Shown here piece by piece: positions 15,654-24,360 of a stretch of 64,000 nt of DNA. Made by a program: the position numbers and the translations under genes. The notes under the pieces are model-generated. The model was not told where the DNA came from. It searched no databases and saw only the letters and a program-made list of their open reading frames with translations. Position 1 is the stretch's first letter. Each line of letters begins with the position of its first letter. Origin of the DNA: Clostridia bacterium. GTDB taxonomy: Bacteria > Bacillota > Clostridia > Oscillospirales > Ruminococcaceae. The stretch covers positions 1 to 64,000 of the forward strand of contig RZZW01000002.1 of NCBI GenBank assembly GCA_009929695.1, written 5' to 3'.

Positions 15654-17253
15654 TTGCGAAATTGCCCCCTATCACAGCGCCGCGCCGCGCGCGCACCCTT
15701 TCCATAGCGACATACAAAACGTCGCCGTCAAGCGATATCGAAAGCGGAGCCGTGAGCGACAAATCGCCGTTTTCGCCTGTCTCCTCGCGAACAATTTGGC
15801 GCAAAAGGCTCTCGGGCGCTTCAAGATTTCGTCCGTTTTTCTGGTCGCCGAGCAGCGCCAAAAATTCCGCGTTTGCGGGTATAACAGCGCCGCGCGCAAG
15901 CATTGGTATCTGCGGCGTGCCGATTGTCGGCAAACTGATGCCAAAGCTCTGCCCGCCATAAACTGGCACCCATTTTGGTATCGTGACGTTTATGCCGTTG
16001 AGCGCGCCTATAACGCCGTTCACGCCCGATGAAATGCCGCGCAGCATCGCGTTAATAACGCCGATAATGCCGTTGACAGCGCCCTTTAATATCGCCGTTA
16101 TGCCGTCCCAAACGCCCGAGAATATCTGCTTTACGCCCTCCCACGCGCGCGACCAGTCGCCTGTGAACACGCCCGTCAAAAAGTCGCAAAGCCCCTTCAG
16201 CGCCGTGCTTATGCCGCTCACAACGTCAGCCGCAACGCCGAAAAGGAACGTGAACGTGTTCGCCGCCGCCGTCAAAACAGCCGTGATTATCGGCGAAAGC
16301 TTGCCGACGAGATACGATATAAACGGAATTATAAAGTTGTTTAAAAGCGCCGATATCGCCGCGCCCGCCGAGGCGAGCATGTCGGTTAAATTTTGCCAAA
16401 GCGGCTTTAAATGCTCGTTCCAAAGCGTCGCAAGCGCCGCGCCGATACTCGTCAAAACAGGCTTTATAATGCCCTCATACAATTGCGTAATTATGTTAAG
16501 TATGCCGTCGCAAACGCCCGAAAGCTGCCCTAAAATAAGCGCGCCGTACTCGTTCCACGTGTTTGAAATCGCGGTGCACATGTCCGTGAACACCTGCTGA
16601 ATAAACTCAATCGCGGGCAAAAGCAGCGCGTTCACCGCGTCCTCAATTATCGCGCACGCCGTCACAAACGCGTTTGCAAAGGTGTCTATCGCCGCCACCG
16701 CAATGTCCGCAAATATCGGCGCAAACGTCGTCGAAAAAGCGTTGACAATGCCGGGTATAAACTCCTCTAAAATGTAGCTTAAAAGCGGCGACAGCGCGTT
16801 GTCCCAAAGGCTCTGCGCGGCGGCGCTCATGCTTTCAAAAGCTATGTCAAGCGCCGATGAAATGCGCTCAAACGCCGCGCTCCACGCCTCGATTGCGGGC
16901 GCAAAGAGCACGCGCATTTTGTCGCACAGCGCATCAAGCCTAGCAAGCAGCGCCTCAATAAATTTTTGAAGTGCGCTCGCCTCTTCCTCCTTCGCCGCCG
17001 TCTTTTTGCCGGACGACCCCTTTTTGGACGAGCCGCTCGCCTTTGCGGCAATATTAAGCTCGTCAAAGCCCGATATTGCGTTTTTTAATGCGGAGGCCGC
17101 GCTCTGTGTCGCCTTTGCAAGCGTCTGCTGCGCCTTTGCCGCCGTCAGCGCCGCCGAAGCCGATTTTTCGACAGCCTTTTGCATGCTCACATACGCCTTA
17201 GGCTGCCAGTCAGACGGCGTGTATGCCGCGCCGCCGTTAGTTGTTTCAGTCAA
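15643..17253 (-). CDS. Tail tape measure protein (short)
   Basis: The 536-residue protein is alanine-rich and mostly helical. It has a polar Ser/Lys-rich segment (about 73-90) and repeated hydrophobic helices through the middle. A short typical motif, GVWDGITAILKGAVNGIIGVINAML, lies near residue 400. Tape measures set tail length at roughly 1.5 angstroms per residue, so about 75-80 nm is expected. The gene overlaps the Gp15-like chaperone frame by eight bases, as usual for the chaperone-tape measure junction. Its presence with a tube protein and no sheath gene indicates a siphovirus-type tail. Confidence 0.8.
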   Translation of the reverse strand: MTETTNGGAAYTPSDWQPKAYVSMQKAVEKSASAALTAAKAQQTLAKATQSAASALKNAISGFDELNIAAKASGSSKKGSSGKKTAAKEEEASALQKFIEALLARLDALCDKMRVLFAPAIEAWSAAFERISSALDIAFESMSAAAQSLWDNALSPLLSYILEEFIPGIVNAFSTTFAPIFADIAVAAIDTFANAFVTACAIIEDAVNALLLPAIEFIQQVFTDMCTAISNTWNEYGALILGQLSGVCDGILNIITQLYEGIIKPVLTSIGAALATLWNEHLKPLWQNLTDMLASAGAAISALLNNFIIPFISYLVGKLSPIITAVLTAAANTFTFLFGVAADVVSGISTALKGLCDFLTGVFTGDWSRAWEGVKQIFSGVWDGITAILKGAVNGIIGVINAMLRGISSGVNGVIGALNGINVTIPKWVPVYGGQSFGISLPTIGTPQIPMLARGAVIPANAEFLALLGDQKNGRNLEAPESLLRQIVREETGENGDLSLTAPLSISLDGDVLYVAMERVRARRGAVIGGNFANAI

Positions 17254-17821
17254 AAATTCCCTCCTTTTCCCCCATCTTCAAAAGGCTCATAAACTCCGCC
17301 GCGTCCGCGTTTTCCTCAAAGCCCGCGCTCGGCACGCTCATGTAATTAGAAAGCGAGGCCGCCGCTCGGCGCTCCTCCGGTGAAAGCTTGCCTGTCCGCA
17401 CGCCGCGCCTTAAATATATGAGCCGCGAGAAAAATGCGTCCTCTCTGATATCGCGAAAATACGCCGAAAAGCGATACCAGTGCAGCGGCTTTTCAAGCAC
17501 ATCCGCGCCGCAAACGCCGCTTACGGCAGAGTAGATAAACGGCGCGTCTTTAGTAAAGCTGTAAAGCGGCGCTTCGCCGTCGTCGCCGTTTTCCTCGCCG
17601 CAATTAAGAAATTTAACGGCAATTTCAGCCGCCTTTTCCATGTCCGGCGGCGGCGTTATATAAAGCAGCTTTATCATGATGCACTGCTTTTCAAAGTCGG
17701 CAAGCGACGCGTCCTCAAACGCTGTTATGATGCACAGCGCAACACGGTAATCTGTGTTAAGCTCGTACAAAACGCCGTCAATCTCGGCACACTGCGGCAG
17801 TGCGTCAAAAAGTGCTGTCAT
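17246..17821 (-). CDS. Bacteriophage Gp15-family tail assembly protein
   Basis: The 191-residue protein matches the Gp15 family, which lies between the tail chaperone and the tape measure in Gram-positive phages. The N-terminus has EIDGVLYELNTDYRVALCI and the centre has EKPLHWYRFSAYF followed by SRLIYLRRGVRTGKLSPEE. It is thought to act with the upstream chaperone in coating the tape measure before tube polymerisation. It begins in an ATGA overlap with the gene before it. Confidence 0.8.
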   Translation of the reverse strand: MTALFDALPQCAEIDGVLYELNTDYRVALCIITAFEDASLADFEKQCIMIKLLYITPPPDMEKAAEIAVKFLNCGEENGDDGEAPLYSFTKDAPFIYSAVSGVCGADVLEKPLHWYRFSAYFRDIREDAFFSRLIYLRRGVRTGKLSPEERRAAASLSNYMSVPSAGFEENADAAEFMSLLKMGEKEGIFD

Positions 17822-18222
17822 TTAAGCACAGCCTTTGCGGGGCTTGTATATTTGGCAATTTTGTCCTCGCGCTCGCCCTGTAAAACCTCCGCCACGCCCT
17901 CAAAAAACTGCTGTGCAAGCGCAAGCGAGCACACACTGCCAAACGACGTGTCGCATGTGCCAACTCCGAAAACCTCGTCAATGTCGGCTCGCATACTCTC
18001 CCAAAGCTTTTGCAAAGCGCCGAGTGTCTTGCCCGCGTCATCGGCGTCAAGCGTGCCCGAAAGCGCATCTCTCTGCGCCTCAAGCTTAGGCAAAAGCGCG
18101 TAAAATTTGCCGAGAAACACGGTGTCATCAGGGTGCATAACAATCTCCCCCACGCGCTCACCGTCGCGCACAACAGGCATCACAACGGCATTGGTGTCAA
18201 GCCGCAAAACATTTTTCTCCAT
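17818..18222 (-). CDS. Tail assembly chaperone-like protein
   Basis: The 134-residue product starts MEKNVLRLDTNAVVMPVV and has an acidic, helical body with EVFGVGTCDTSFG. This position, directly after the tail tube and before Gp15, is that of the first tail assembly chaperone. The two genes are separate frames joined by a four-base overlap. I see no obvious slippery frameshift site linking them. Confidence 0.6.
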   Translation of the reverse strand: MEKNVLRLDTNAVVMPVVRDGERVGEIVMHPDDTVFLGKFYALLPKLEAQRDALSGTLDADDAGKTLGALQKLWESMRADIDEVFGVGTCDTSFGSVCSLALAQQFFEGVAEVLQGEREDKIAKYTSPAKAVLK

Positions 18223-18265
18223 AATTTTCCTTTCGTTTTTAAAAATATAATCTGCACCGCACTTC

Positions 18266-18343
18266 GTAGGGCGCGACGACTCGGCGCGCCGTTAGAGCCA
18301 GCAAACCGTCGGTAAGCGGCGTGCCGAGGTCGTCACGCCCTAC
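18266..18343. repeat. Family A-like hairpin inside the phage operon
   Basis: GTAGGGCGCGACGACTCGGC pairs with GCCGAGGTCGTCACGCCCTAC around a short middle. The element sits between the tail tube gene and the tail chaperone gene. It is built like the chromosomal GTAGGG hairpins, so it marks insertion of a host repeat into the phage structural operon. Confidence 0.75.
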
Positions 18344-18365
18344 GAAAAATCACGGTGCTTAATTT

Positions 18366-18857
18366 TTACGATGCCGTAAAAAGCTTAGTGCTGGGGTTAA
18401 ATGTGCCAATCACCGCGTCGCCCTGCAAATTGAGCGTGAAATTCAGCTTCGCGCTCTCGCCGCCCGCGCCGCCGAAATCGTCAATCTGCACAGCGCAGTC
18501 GTTTTTCTCGGCAGGGTACGTGCCCGCCGTGCCGTCCTTATAAAGGTAGACGATAAGGCACTGTGTGAGGCAGTCGCCCATGACCTTGCGCCCGCGACGT
18601 ATGCCGTCGACAAATTCAAACACCTCGTCGCCCGCGATAGCTGTCATCGGCGCGGCGATAGTCGGCTTATAGCTCTCAACGTCCGTTGTGCCGCTGTCCT
18701 CGTGCACATATGTCACCTCGCTTGTCTGCGGGTTATATGTGATTGTCATTTCCGTCACGCCGTCGCCAACAAGGCTCCATACGGCGGTTTCGGCGGCAGG
18801 TGCAGTGTTCAAAAACACCGCGAGCTTAGAGCGCTTAATTTTATGTTTTTCTGACAT
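18366..18857 (-). CDS. Major tail tube protein
   Basis: The 163-residue protein fits the siphovirus major tail protein. A basic start (MSEKHKIKRSKLAVFLN) leads to alternating strands with EMTITYNPQTSEVTYVHEDSGTTDVESYKPT, then IAGDEVFEFVDGIRRGRKV and a C-terminal beta hairpin. The family polymerises into the hollow tail tube. The gene lies between the tail terminator and the chaperone, the normal order. There is no sheath gene, so the tail should not contract. Confidence 0.75.
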   Translation of the reverse strand: MSEKHKIKRSKLAVFLNTAPAAETAVWSLVGDGVTEMTITYNPQTSEVTYVHEDSGTTDVESYKPTIAAPMTAIAGDEVFEFVDGIRRGRKVMGDCLTQCLIVYLYKDGTAGTYPAEKNDCAVQIDDFGGAGGESAKLNFTLNLQGDAVIGTFNPSTKLFTAS

Positions 18858-18862
18858 TTATT

Positions 18863-19285
18863 TTATTCCCTTTCTGTAACTGTGATGTTAAACGGCACGC
18901 TGTACTGCGCGATGCCGCTGTCGTCTGTGTCCGTTAGCTGCGGCGCAAAGCAGTAGATGTCCTCGCACACGCGCGCGCCGCCAAGCACAGGTAAATTTTC
19001 CTGCTTTTGCGCGTCGCAAAGCGCGTCATAAAGCATTTCAAGGCGCTGACGCGTCTCGCTTCTTTGCGCGTGCGTAACAGCGGGCGCAGCAATGTTAAAC
19101 GCAAAGGCGTAAATGCAGTGGCGCGCGCCTGTGATATCCGTGGCAATCTCCGCCGCCTCGCCGCCCGTGACGCAGCCCTCACCATTTTCCTCGGCCTCGT
19201 CCGTCAAAACGCCGTTTGGTGCAAGCAGAGCTGTCTCCGAAAAGCTTTCAAGATATTCGGCAACGCTCTCAATCATGCTCGTCAA
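18863..19285 (-). CDS. Minor capsid / tail terminator-like protein
   Basis: The 140-residue product resembles the bacteriophage minor capsid protein group placed before the tail tube gene. It begins SMIESVAEYLESF and has the pattern QRLEMLYDALCDAQKQENLPVL followed by strands ending YSVPFNITVTERE. This fits the mixed alpha/beta fold of tail terminators that cap the tail and join it to the head. It overlaps the previous gene by four bases. Confidence 0.6.
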   Translation of the reverse strand: MTSMIESVAEYLESFSETALLAPNGVLTDEAEENGEGCVTGGEAAEIATDITGARHCIYAFAFNIAAPAVTHAQRSETRQRLEMLYDALCDAQKQENLPVLGGARVCEDIYCFAPQLTDTDDSGIAQYSVPFNITVTERE

Positions 19286-19704
19286 ATGCTTACCCCCTTG
19301 CTGTAGCTGTGCCCCGCGTGCACCTCAAAATGTGCCATGTGAGTTTTCGTATTTTTCTCGGCGACGCTTGTTATCACAAAAGCCCCGCCGCGTGAAAGCA
19401 AGCTCGACGCGCTCTCAGAAGCCAAGTCTACCTCGCCGAGCGCCATCAAATCACCTTTTCTAAGCGTCCAGTGCGCCGCGCGCTCATCAGCGTCAAGCAA
19501 CGCCCAAGCAGTCGGGCTGACATACCCCTGCGCTGCCGAAAACGGAATTATCGCCGCCGCGCTGTCCCCGCTCGCCGCTCTCGGCTGTGCCGCGCTCTGC
19601 GAAAGCCCGCTTTCAAAATGAACTCCGCTTATAACAAACGGCGAAAAAGCTTCAAGCTTTGCCGCACCAAAACGGCAAAAAACCGTTATAACGTCGTCAA
19701 ACAC
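19282..19704 (-). CDS. Head closure / minor capsid protein
   Basis: The preferred start is the GTG at 19704 (read as MFDDVITVFCRFG), giving 140 residues. It overlaps the preceding stop as GTGTTTGA and has AGGTG at a suitable distance. Homologues of this group typically begin with FDDT/VITV. An earlier start at 19743 would overlap the upstream gene by 47 bases. The protein has an Ala-rich middle and a beta-rich end (VITSVAEKNTKTHMAHFEVHAG). Its role between connector and tail terminator is by position. Confidence 0.6.
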   Translation of the reverse strand: MFDDVITVFCRFGAAKLEAFSPFVISGVHFESGLSQSAAQPRAASGDSAAAIIPFSAAQGYVSPTAWALLDADERAAHWTLRKGDLMALGEVDLASESASSLLSRGGAFVITSVAEKNTKTHMAHFEVHAGHSYSKGVSI

Positions 19705-20071
19705 GGCGGCACCTGCCCTTGTACAGCATACCTGTGTGGCCAAGATACAGCCCCTCCGCCGCGCTTATTTCGCATTTCAAAGCGCTCTGCGACGGCGTGT
19801 CATACGTCTTGCTCCACGCGCCGACAGTCTCTTTAACAACACCGCTTTGCACAAGATTTTTTGCGCGGAAAACAATTTCGCTCACCGCGCAAATCGCAAG
19901 CCGCACGCTCTCGCTGTCAGCGTCCTCGGCCAAAAGAGACTTAGCCGACGCGCCCGACGTGTCGCAAAAAAGCTGCTGCGCCGCCCGCATGGCGCAGGCG
20001 GAAAATTCCGCCTGCGGCACACAGTCGCCAAGATATACCTCGCGGTAAAAATCGTAGCTGACAGGCGTCAT
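19697..20071 (-). CDS. Head-tail connector (adaptor) protein
   Basis: The open frame extends far upstream, but the real start is the ATG at 20071 (MTPVSYDFYREVYLGD), one base after the capsid stop. It gives 124 residues. The helical content, with FSACAMRAAQQLFCD and VRLAICAVSEIVFRAKNLV, matches gp6-type adaptors that bind below the portal. The gene order capsid, adaptor, closure, terminator, tube supports the assignment. Confidence 0.65.
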   Translation of the reverse strand: MTPVSYDFYREVYLGDCVPQAEFSACAMRAAQQLFCDTSGASAKSLLAEDADSESVRLAICAVSEIVFRAKNLVQSGVVKETVGAWSKTYDTPSQSALKCEISAAEGLYLGHTGMLYKGRCRRV

Positions 20072-20072
20072 A

Positions 20073-20933
20073 TTAAGCCTCGCTGTGGAAGTAAACGCCG
20101 AGCAGCTTGTTTGAATAAACGTCCGCCACGCCGACGTTGCGGTAGCCGTATTTCCACGCGTCGGCTGTCTGGTTTGCGTCCGGCGTGATGATTTTCGGCG
20201 CGACGTGCTTTTCAAACTGGATAACGGCGGGCTTGTGCACAATCATGAAGTGCAGCTTTTTGCCGCTCGCTGTATATCCGCCGTCAAGCTGGTCTGCCGA
20301 TGTGCCGTCCTTTTGAGTGATAGCGGTGTTAAAGCGGCTCTGCGGAACCTTGATAATGCCCGCAAAGTTTGTCAAAACCTCGCGTGAAGAGCTTGTGTCC
20401 ATGTCCTCGATGAGCGCAAGCAGGCTCGGCAGAATGAAGAGGTAGCGCTCTTCAGGCGGCACCTCGGCCTCGTCCATTTTGTTGAGAGCCGCGCGCAGAG
20501 CCTTGATAACGGCGGCACCGTCGGCAACCGCGCCTGTGGCAGAACCAACGCCTGTTTTAGACGCATACTGTGCAAAGCGGTAAGCGTCAAGCTCAGGCAC
20601 AACCTTTGTGCGGATAAATTCGCCCGCAAGACGGCCAAAAGCAAGCCCGGCAGTTTCGGCGTTGTCCATGTTATCAACGCTGAACATACGTCCACGGTCA
20701 AACCCGCATTTAACTGTGGCGTTAGTCATGGTGACGTCGCCCTCGGCATACCCGCCGTTGCGGCTGTAATTGCCAAGCCCCTGCATCGAAAGCATGGGGA
20801 TTATAAGCTCGTTGGCGTTAGCCCCCTGCACGCAAAGCTCGTTAGCGCCGTCAAGAACGCTGGTCAAAGACGAAGCCTTGTACACCTCGTCAAGCATAGG
20901 TACATAAGATTTAGCAAGTGCAATACTGTTCAT
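20073..20933 (-). CDS. Major capsid protein (HK97-fold type)
   Basis: The 286-residue protein forms the capsid shell. It begins MNSIALAKSYVPMLDEVYK with AAAGGAG upstream. It shows typical capsid features: a GLGNYSRNGGYAEGDVT stretch, a long spine-helix region (ETAGLAFGRLAGEFIRTKVVPELDAYRF) and LFILPSLLALIEDM. The C-terminal part has KLHFMIVHKPAVIQFEKH and VADVYSNKLLGVYFH. A separate scaffold gene precedes it. No head protease gene is seen, so maturation would rely on the scaffold only. Confidence 0.85.
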   Translation of the reverse strand: MNSIALAKSYVPMLDEVYKASSLTSVLDGANELCVQGANANELIIPMLSMQGLGNYSRNGGYAEGDVTMTNATVKCGFDRGRMFSVDNMDNAETAGLAFGRLAGEFIRTKVVPELDAYRFAQYASKTGVGSATGAVADGAAVIKALRAALNKMDEAEVPPEERYLFILPSLLALIEDMDTSSSREVLTNFAGIIKVPQSRFNTAITQKDGTSADQLDGGYTASGKKLHFMIVHKPAVIQFEKHVAPKIITPDANQTADAWKYGYRNVGVADVYSNKLLGVYFHSEA

Positions 20934-20984
20934 AAATAATCTCCTTTAATAATGTAATGTTGTGTGTTTTTGGTTCACGCAAAT

Positions 20985-21100
20985 TTGCAATGTAGGGGAG
21001 GCGTTTCGCCTCCCGCTCTTGCAGTGGGCAATATGTCCCCCCATGCTACTGTTTAATGTGGAGGACATCAGCCCTTGTAGGGGCGAGCTTCGCTCGTCCG
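20985..21100. repeat. Host-type hairpin words between scaffold and capsid genes
   Basis: GTAGGGGAGGCGTTTCGCCTCCC (20992-21014) and GTAGGGGCGAGCTTCGCTCG (from 21077) are two units of the GTAGGGG family. Between them is a copy of GCAGTGGGCAATATGTCCCC, also found at 51568-51592 (inverted) and 62604-62630. They lie inside the phage structural operon. Confidence 0.75.
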
Positions 21101-21111
21101 CTTCATTTCAC

Positions 21112-21546
21112 TTAACGCAGCCCAAACGCCTCTCTCAGCGCCGCATTCTGCATTTCTCCCAAATTCTGGCTTCCTGTCGGTCGCATAATCACCGGCTGCT
21201 TGTCTGCGCTTTGCATTTCAAACGCCTGCTCGTCGTCTGCGCGGTATTTGTTCAAAAACTCGTCAAAGCCCGTCAGCGCCACGTTTTCACACGGCAGCTT
21301 TGCCGCTGAAAGCGCCTGTTCAAACGCCGCCTTTGCGCTTTTGCTTGAAAATTTAACCCCGCCCATAGCCGCGCTCGCCGCCGCCGAATACTGCATTTCG
21401 CCTATTTGCGCCGCCAGCTTTTCGGCGCGCGCGGCCTCGTCAGCCGTCTGCGCCTTGTGCTTTTCAACGTCGCGCCCATGCAGCGCCATCACCTTTTCAA
21501 GCATTTCAGGCTCAAGCCCAATTGCAGTAAGTTCCTCACGTTTCAT
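21112..21546 (-). CDS. Phage scaffolding protein (Gp20-like minor structural protein)
   Basis: The 144-residue protein is acidic, helical and Ala-rich, beginning MKREELTAIGLEPEMLEKVMALHG. A coiled-coil segment (about 25-55) is followed by a C-terminal helical clamp, like scaffolds of the SPP1 Gp11/Gp20 type. Scaffolds shape the procapsid and are then released. It stands between portal and capsid, the standard place. Confidence 0.75.
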   Translation of the reverse strand: MKREELTAIGLEPEMLEKVMALHGRDVEKHKAQTADEAARAEKLAAQIGEMQYSAAASAAMGGVKFSSKSAKAAFEQALSAAKLPCENVALTGFDEFLNKYRADDEQAFEMQSADKQPVIMRPTGSQNLGEMQNAALREAFGLR

Positions 21547-21639
21547 AATAAAATCCTTTCTTTACGCTTTTTACGTGGTAGCATCACAATAAAGTCCGTT
21601 GCCTTTTAACGCCCTGCCGAGGGCAAAAATTGAAATAAG

Positions 21640-21712
21640 ATATAAGAGAGAAGAAAGAAAGCTTTGCCGTCCGCGCCATCTTACCATTTTCTTTCTTCTT
21701 TTTTCTTTTCCG
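21640..21712. repeat. Purine/pyrimidine-tract repeat after the portal gene
   Basis: AAGATATAAGAGAGAAGAAAG pairs with CTTTCTTCTTTTTTCTTTTC, with a short GC-rich middle. The right tract abuts the portal stop codon. It is the same composite type that lies at the ends of chromosomal genes. Confidence 0.6.
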
Positions 21713-23092
21713 CTAAATTCCACTGGCTTCCACCGCGCGCTGTCTAGCGGTAACCTCGTCCTCGCCGTAAAACCTCACGCGATATTCCCACCATGCCGCC
21801 GCTCCTGCCTCGCAGTCGGCACGCATGGCGGCGCGCTGGGTTTCGGTGTCTACGGCTATCGCGTCGCCAAAATTCACGTTCAGTGAATACTCGCCCTGCG
21901 GCGCAAGCGCGTACACGCTGCACAAAATATCCATCGCGTACACAAGCTGTGAAATCGCCGCCGCAAGCGCTTTTTGAATGTCGCAAACAGCCGAATAACT
22001 GCGCTGCTTGCTCATTTTTATCTCCTCGGCGGTCTTGTCCACATTTGTTGGGTCACTCAGCGTTCCATAAGACAAATAGCACGCAAATTCAATGCGGCGC
22101 AGGATATTATTTAAGCCGTTAAATAAGCTTGCGTCGCGTATCGCGGGCGAAAATACGCTGTACAAATCGCCGCCGTCGCCCTTGTCAATGCCAAGCTCGC
22201 GGAAAAGCCGCTGCTTTGCACGAGGCAGACGAAAATCTCCGTTCTCCGTCTGCAAAGCGCCAACGCTCGCGTCAATCGCAAGCTCGCTGCCCTCGTACTC
22301 CCACAAAATGCGCGTGTATTGCCTGTCCGCCTGTTCTAACAAACCCTCCGCGCGGCTGTAAACAGACACGCCAAGCGGCGACGAGGTGTCGCGGTTATTC
22401 GCAAACGGCATTTTAAAATAGACGAACAACGGCGCTTTCGGCGCTGTGCCGTCGGCAAGCCTTATGACAGCCTGCGGCTCAAGCTGTGCCCATTGCGGCA
22501 CACTTGAAAGCGGCAGCGGCATACCGAGAGAACCCTCGCTTGCCGAATAATACGCCGTGTTTTCGATGTAATAGCCGTCGTTTTTCAGCGCGTGCTTTTC
22601 AATGCGCGTGTAAAATCCCTGCTTTGCGGGCGCGCGCTCAATCATTGCCGCCGCTGTCACCTCGCCGTTTGCCGCCCACGCAAGCGGAACAAAGCTCTGC
22701 GCCTGTATAAAATCGACGCGTATCGCGCCGTTTTCAACATACGGCTTCATGGCTATGCCGCCGCCCGCCGCCGCATATTCACACTGCGCACGCATTGTTT
22801 TAAACGCGTTTTGAAGCTGAATATTTAAATACTGCGCCCTAGCGCCGCCCGATATTTCGCCCGAAAGCTCCACCGTGACAAGCCGCGCCACCTCGCCCGC
22901 GATAGCCGAGGGCAAGTTTAGCGTCTGCACGCCGCCGTCAGCCAGCCACGGCGCTTTGCCGCAAAAAAGCTGCATGCTGTCGTTTGCGTCCTGCATAAGC
23001 CGCGGCGTAATCTCGGGCGCTGCGCCCGTTATGCGCCTGTCTGCCAAAAGCATTTGTTTAATCCTCCCAAATATTTCACTAAGGTTCATCAT
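21713..23092 (-). CDS. Phage portal protein (SPP1 Gp6-like)
   Basis: The portal is the dodecameric ring through which DNA enters the head. The best start is the ATG at 23092, which overlaps the terminase stop as ATGA and has AGGAAAGGA upstream, giving 459 residues. Features include QKQGFYTRIEKHAL-like strands, the mid-protein helix region with NRDTSSPLGVSVYSRAEGLLEQADRQYTRILWEYE, and LSYGTLSDPTNVDKTAEEIKMSKQRSY, which resembles SPP1-type portals. The C-terminus contains VNFGDAIAVDTETQRAAMRAD. The full family length argues for an intact gene. Confidence 0.88.
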   Translation of the reverse strand: MMNLSEIFGRIKQMLLADRRITGAAPEITPRLMQDANDSMQLFCGKAPWLADGGVQTLNLPSAIAGEVARLVTVELSGEISGGARAQYLNIQLQNAFKTMRAQCEYAAAGGGIAMKPYVENGAIRVDFIQAQSFVPLAWAANGEVTAAAMIERAPAKQGFYTRIEKHALKNDGYYIENTAYYSASEGSLGMPLPLSSVPQWAQLEPQAVIRLADGTAPKAPLFVYFKMPFANNRDTSSPLGVSVYSRAEGLLEQADRQYTRILWEYEGSELAIDASVGALQTENGDFRLPRAKQRLFRELGIDKGDGGDLYSVFSPAIRDASLFNGLNNILRRIEFACYLSYGTLSDPTNVDKTAEEIKMSKQRSYSAVCDIQKALAAAISQLVYAMDILCSVYALAPQGEYSLNVNFGDAIAVDTETQRAAMRADCEAGAAAWWEYRVRFYGEDEVTARQRAVEASGI

Positions 23093-24360
23093 TGTCCTTT
23101 CCTGCGCCATACAGGGTACAGTGCGTACCGCACGGCGTCAATGCAGTGGTTGTCGCGGTCTGGATAGCCCTCCGTTATGCCGCCCTCCTTGTCGCGCAAA
23201 TGCTCGTAAAGCGCAAATTCACGCGCGCTTTCGGGGCAGGCGGCGGGGTCGATGACTATTTTCGTAAGGCTCGCAAGCCATTTCATGCTGTAAGGCACGC
23301 TGCCCGCACCCTTGCCCGCCGCACGGCAAAGTATTCCGCTGCTTTTGAAATCCGATATGCTTTTGGGCTCGGCACTGTCAGCCCAAAGCGTGCACGTCAG
23401 CCCCGCGCCCTTTGCCTTGCACAGCGCGGCTGTCTCGGCGTTGCTTTTCCTGTTTGCGCATATCTCGTCAAAGATGTATAAAACCCGCCGCGCCGCGTCG
23501 TAATGCGCTTTGATAAACACAAACGGGTCGGGAAAATATCCCCAGTCGCACCCCATATAGATGTGGTCAAACTGATTTTTAAGCTCTTCGGATATTTTTT
23601 CGACGCTCACATTCATGAACACCGACGCGCCAAGCCCCACCGCCTCGCCGAGATATTCGTGCCGATACTCAACCTCGCTTTGCTTTTTGAGCATCTCCGC
23701 CTCGGCAAAAAACTGCTCGCCAAGCCACGCAATAGGCACGCTGCGGTAGTCGCTGCGGTGTATCGCCCTGTCAGAGCGCGAAATAAGCGCGTCGCGGTTT
23801 GCCCAGTGGGCGGGGCGTTGCGGCGGATTGCACGTTTCAAAATTCCAAAATACATCTCCTCCGCGCATCGTGCTCTGCAAAATCGTGCGCAACTCGGCAC
23901 GGCTGTCAAACTGGTCCTTTTCCTCAAAATGTGTTATGCCGATGTACCCAAAGGGCATTTTGAGCGACTTTATTTTCGCCCTGTCGTCCGCGCCGCGAAA
24001 TAGAATACGCTGTCCTGTCGCCTTGTAAACAAGCTCCGGCGGCGACAGCTTTTGCTCAAATTCATGAGCAACGCCCAGTATTTCAGCCGCCCAAATATAC
24101 TGGCTGTAAACGCTGTCGCGCACAGTTGCGGCAATTTTGCGCAAAACAAGCGCGTGGCATCTTGGATTTTTCTTGATGAGCAGCAAAATTTCTATGGCGG
24201 CAAATGTGCTTTTGCAGCTTCCGCGCCCGCCAAAAAGCAGGTAGTGTGTGTGACCGTGCGCCTGCACATCGCGGTGCAGCGCGTAAAACGACGGCGCAAT
24301 CAAGCCCGAAAGCTCCACGTCGCACGTTTCCCTACTGCTTTTCGGGCTGCGTGATGTCAT
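23089..24360 (-). CDS. Terminase large subunit
   Basis: TerL is the packaging motor and nuclease. The start is the ATG at 24360 (MTSRSPKSS), giving 423 residues and overlapping terS by 29 bases. The ATPase domain has Walker A in FGGRGSCKST and an acidic Walker B-like GITHFEEKDQF. Coupling residues sit around TCNPP. The RNase H-like nuclease domain starts at GCDWGYFPDPF and holds further acidic residues in LWADSAEPKSI and YPDRDNHCIDAVRYAL. All catalytic positions visible by eye are kept, so DNA packaging should be possible. Confidence 0.93.
   Translation of the reverse strand: MTSRSPKSSRETCDVELSGLIAPSFYALHRDVQAHGHTHYLLFGGRGSCKSTFAAIEILLLIKKNPRCHALVLRKIAATVRDSVYSQYIWAAEILGVAHEFEQKLSPPELVYKATGQRILFRGADDRAKIKSLKMPFGYIGITHFEEKDQFDSRAELRTILQSTMRGGDVFWNFETCNPPQRPAHWANRDALISRSDRAIHRSDYRSVPIAWLGEQFFAEAEMLKKQSEVEYRHEYLGEAVGLGASVFMNVSVEKISEELKNQFDHIYMGCDWGYFPDPFVFIKAHYDAARRVLYIFDEICANRKSNAETAALCKAKGAGLTCTLWADSAEPKSISDFKSSGILCRAAGKGAGSVPYSMKWLASLTKIVIDPAACPESAREFALYEHLRDKEGGITEGYPDRDNHCIDAVRYALYPVWRRKGQ

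Noticed and set aside
17800-18222. Programmed frameshift between the two tail chaperone genes
   Set aside because: The genes join by a plain ATGA overlap with a proper start, and no slippery heptamer is evident at the end of the first gene.
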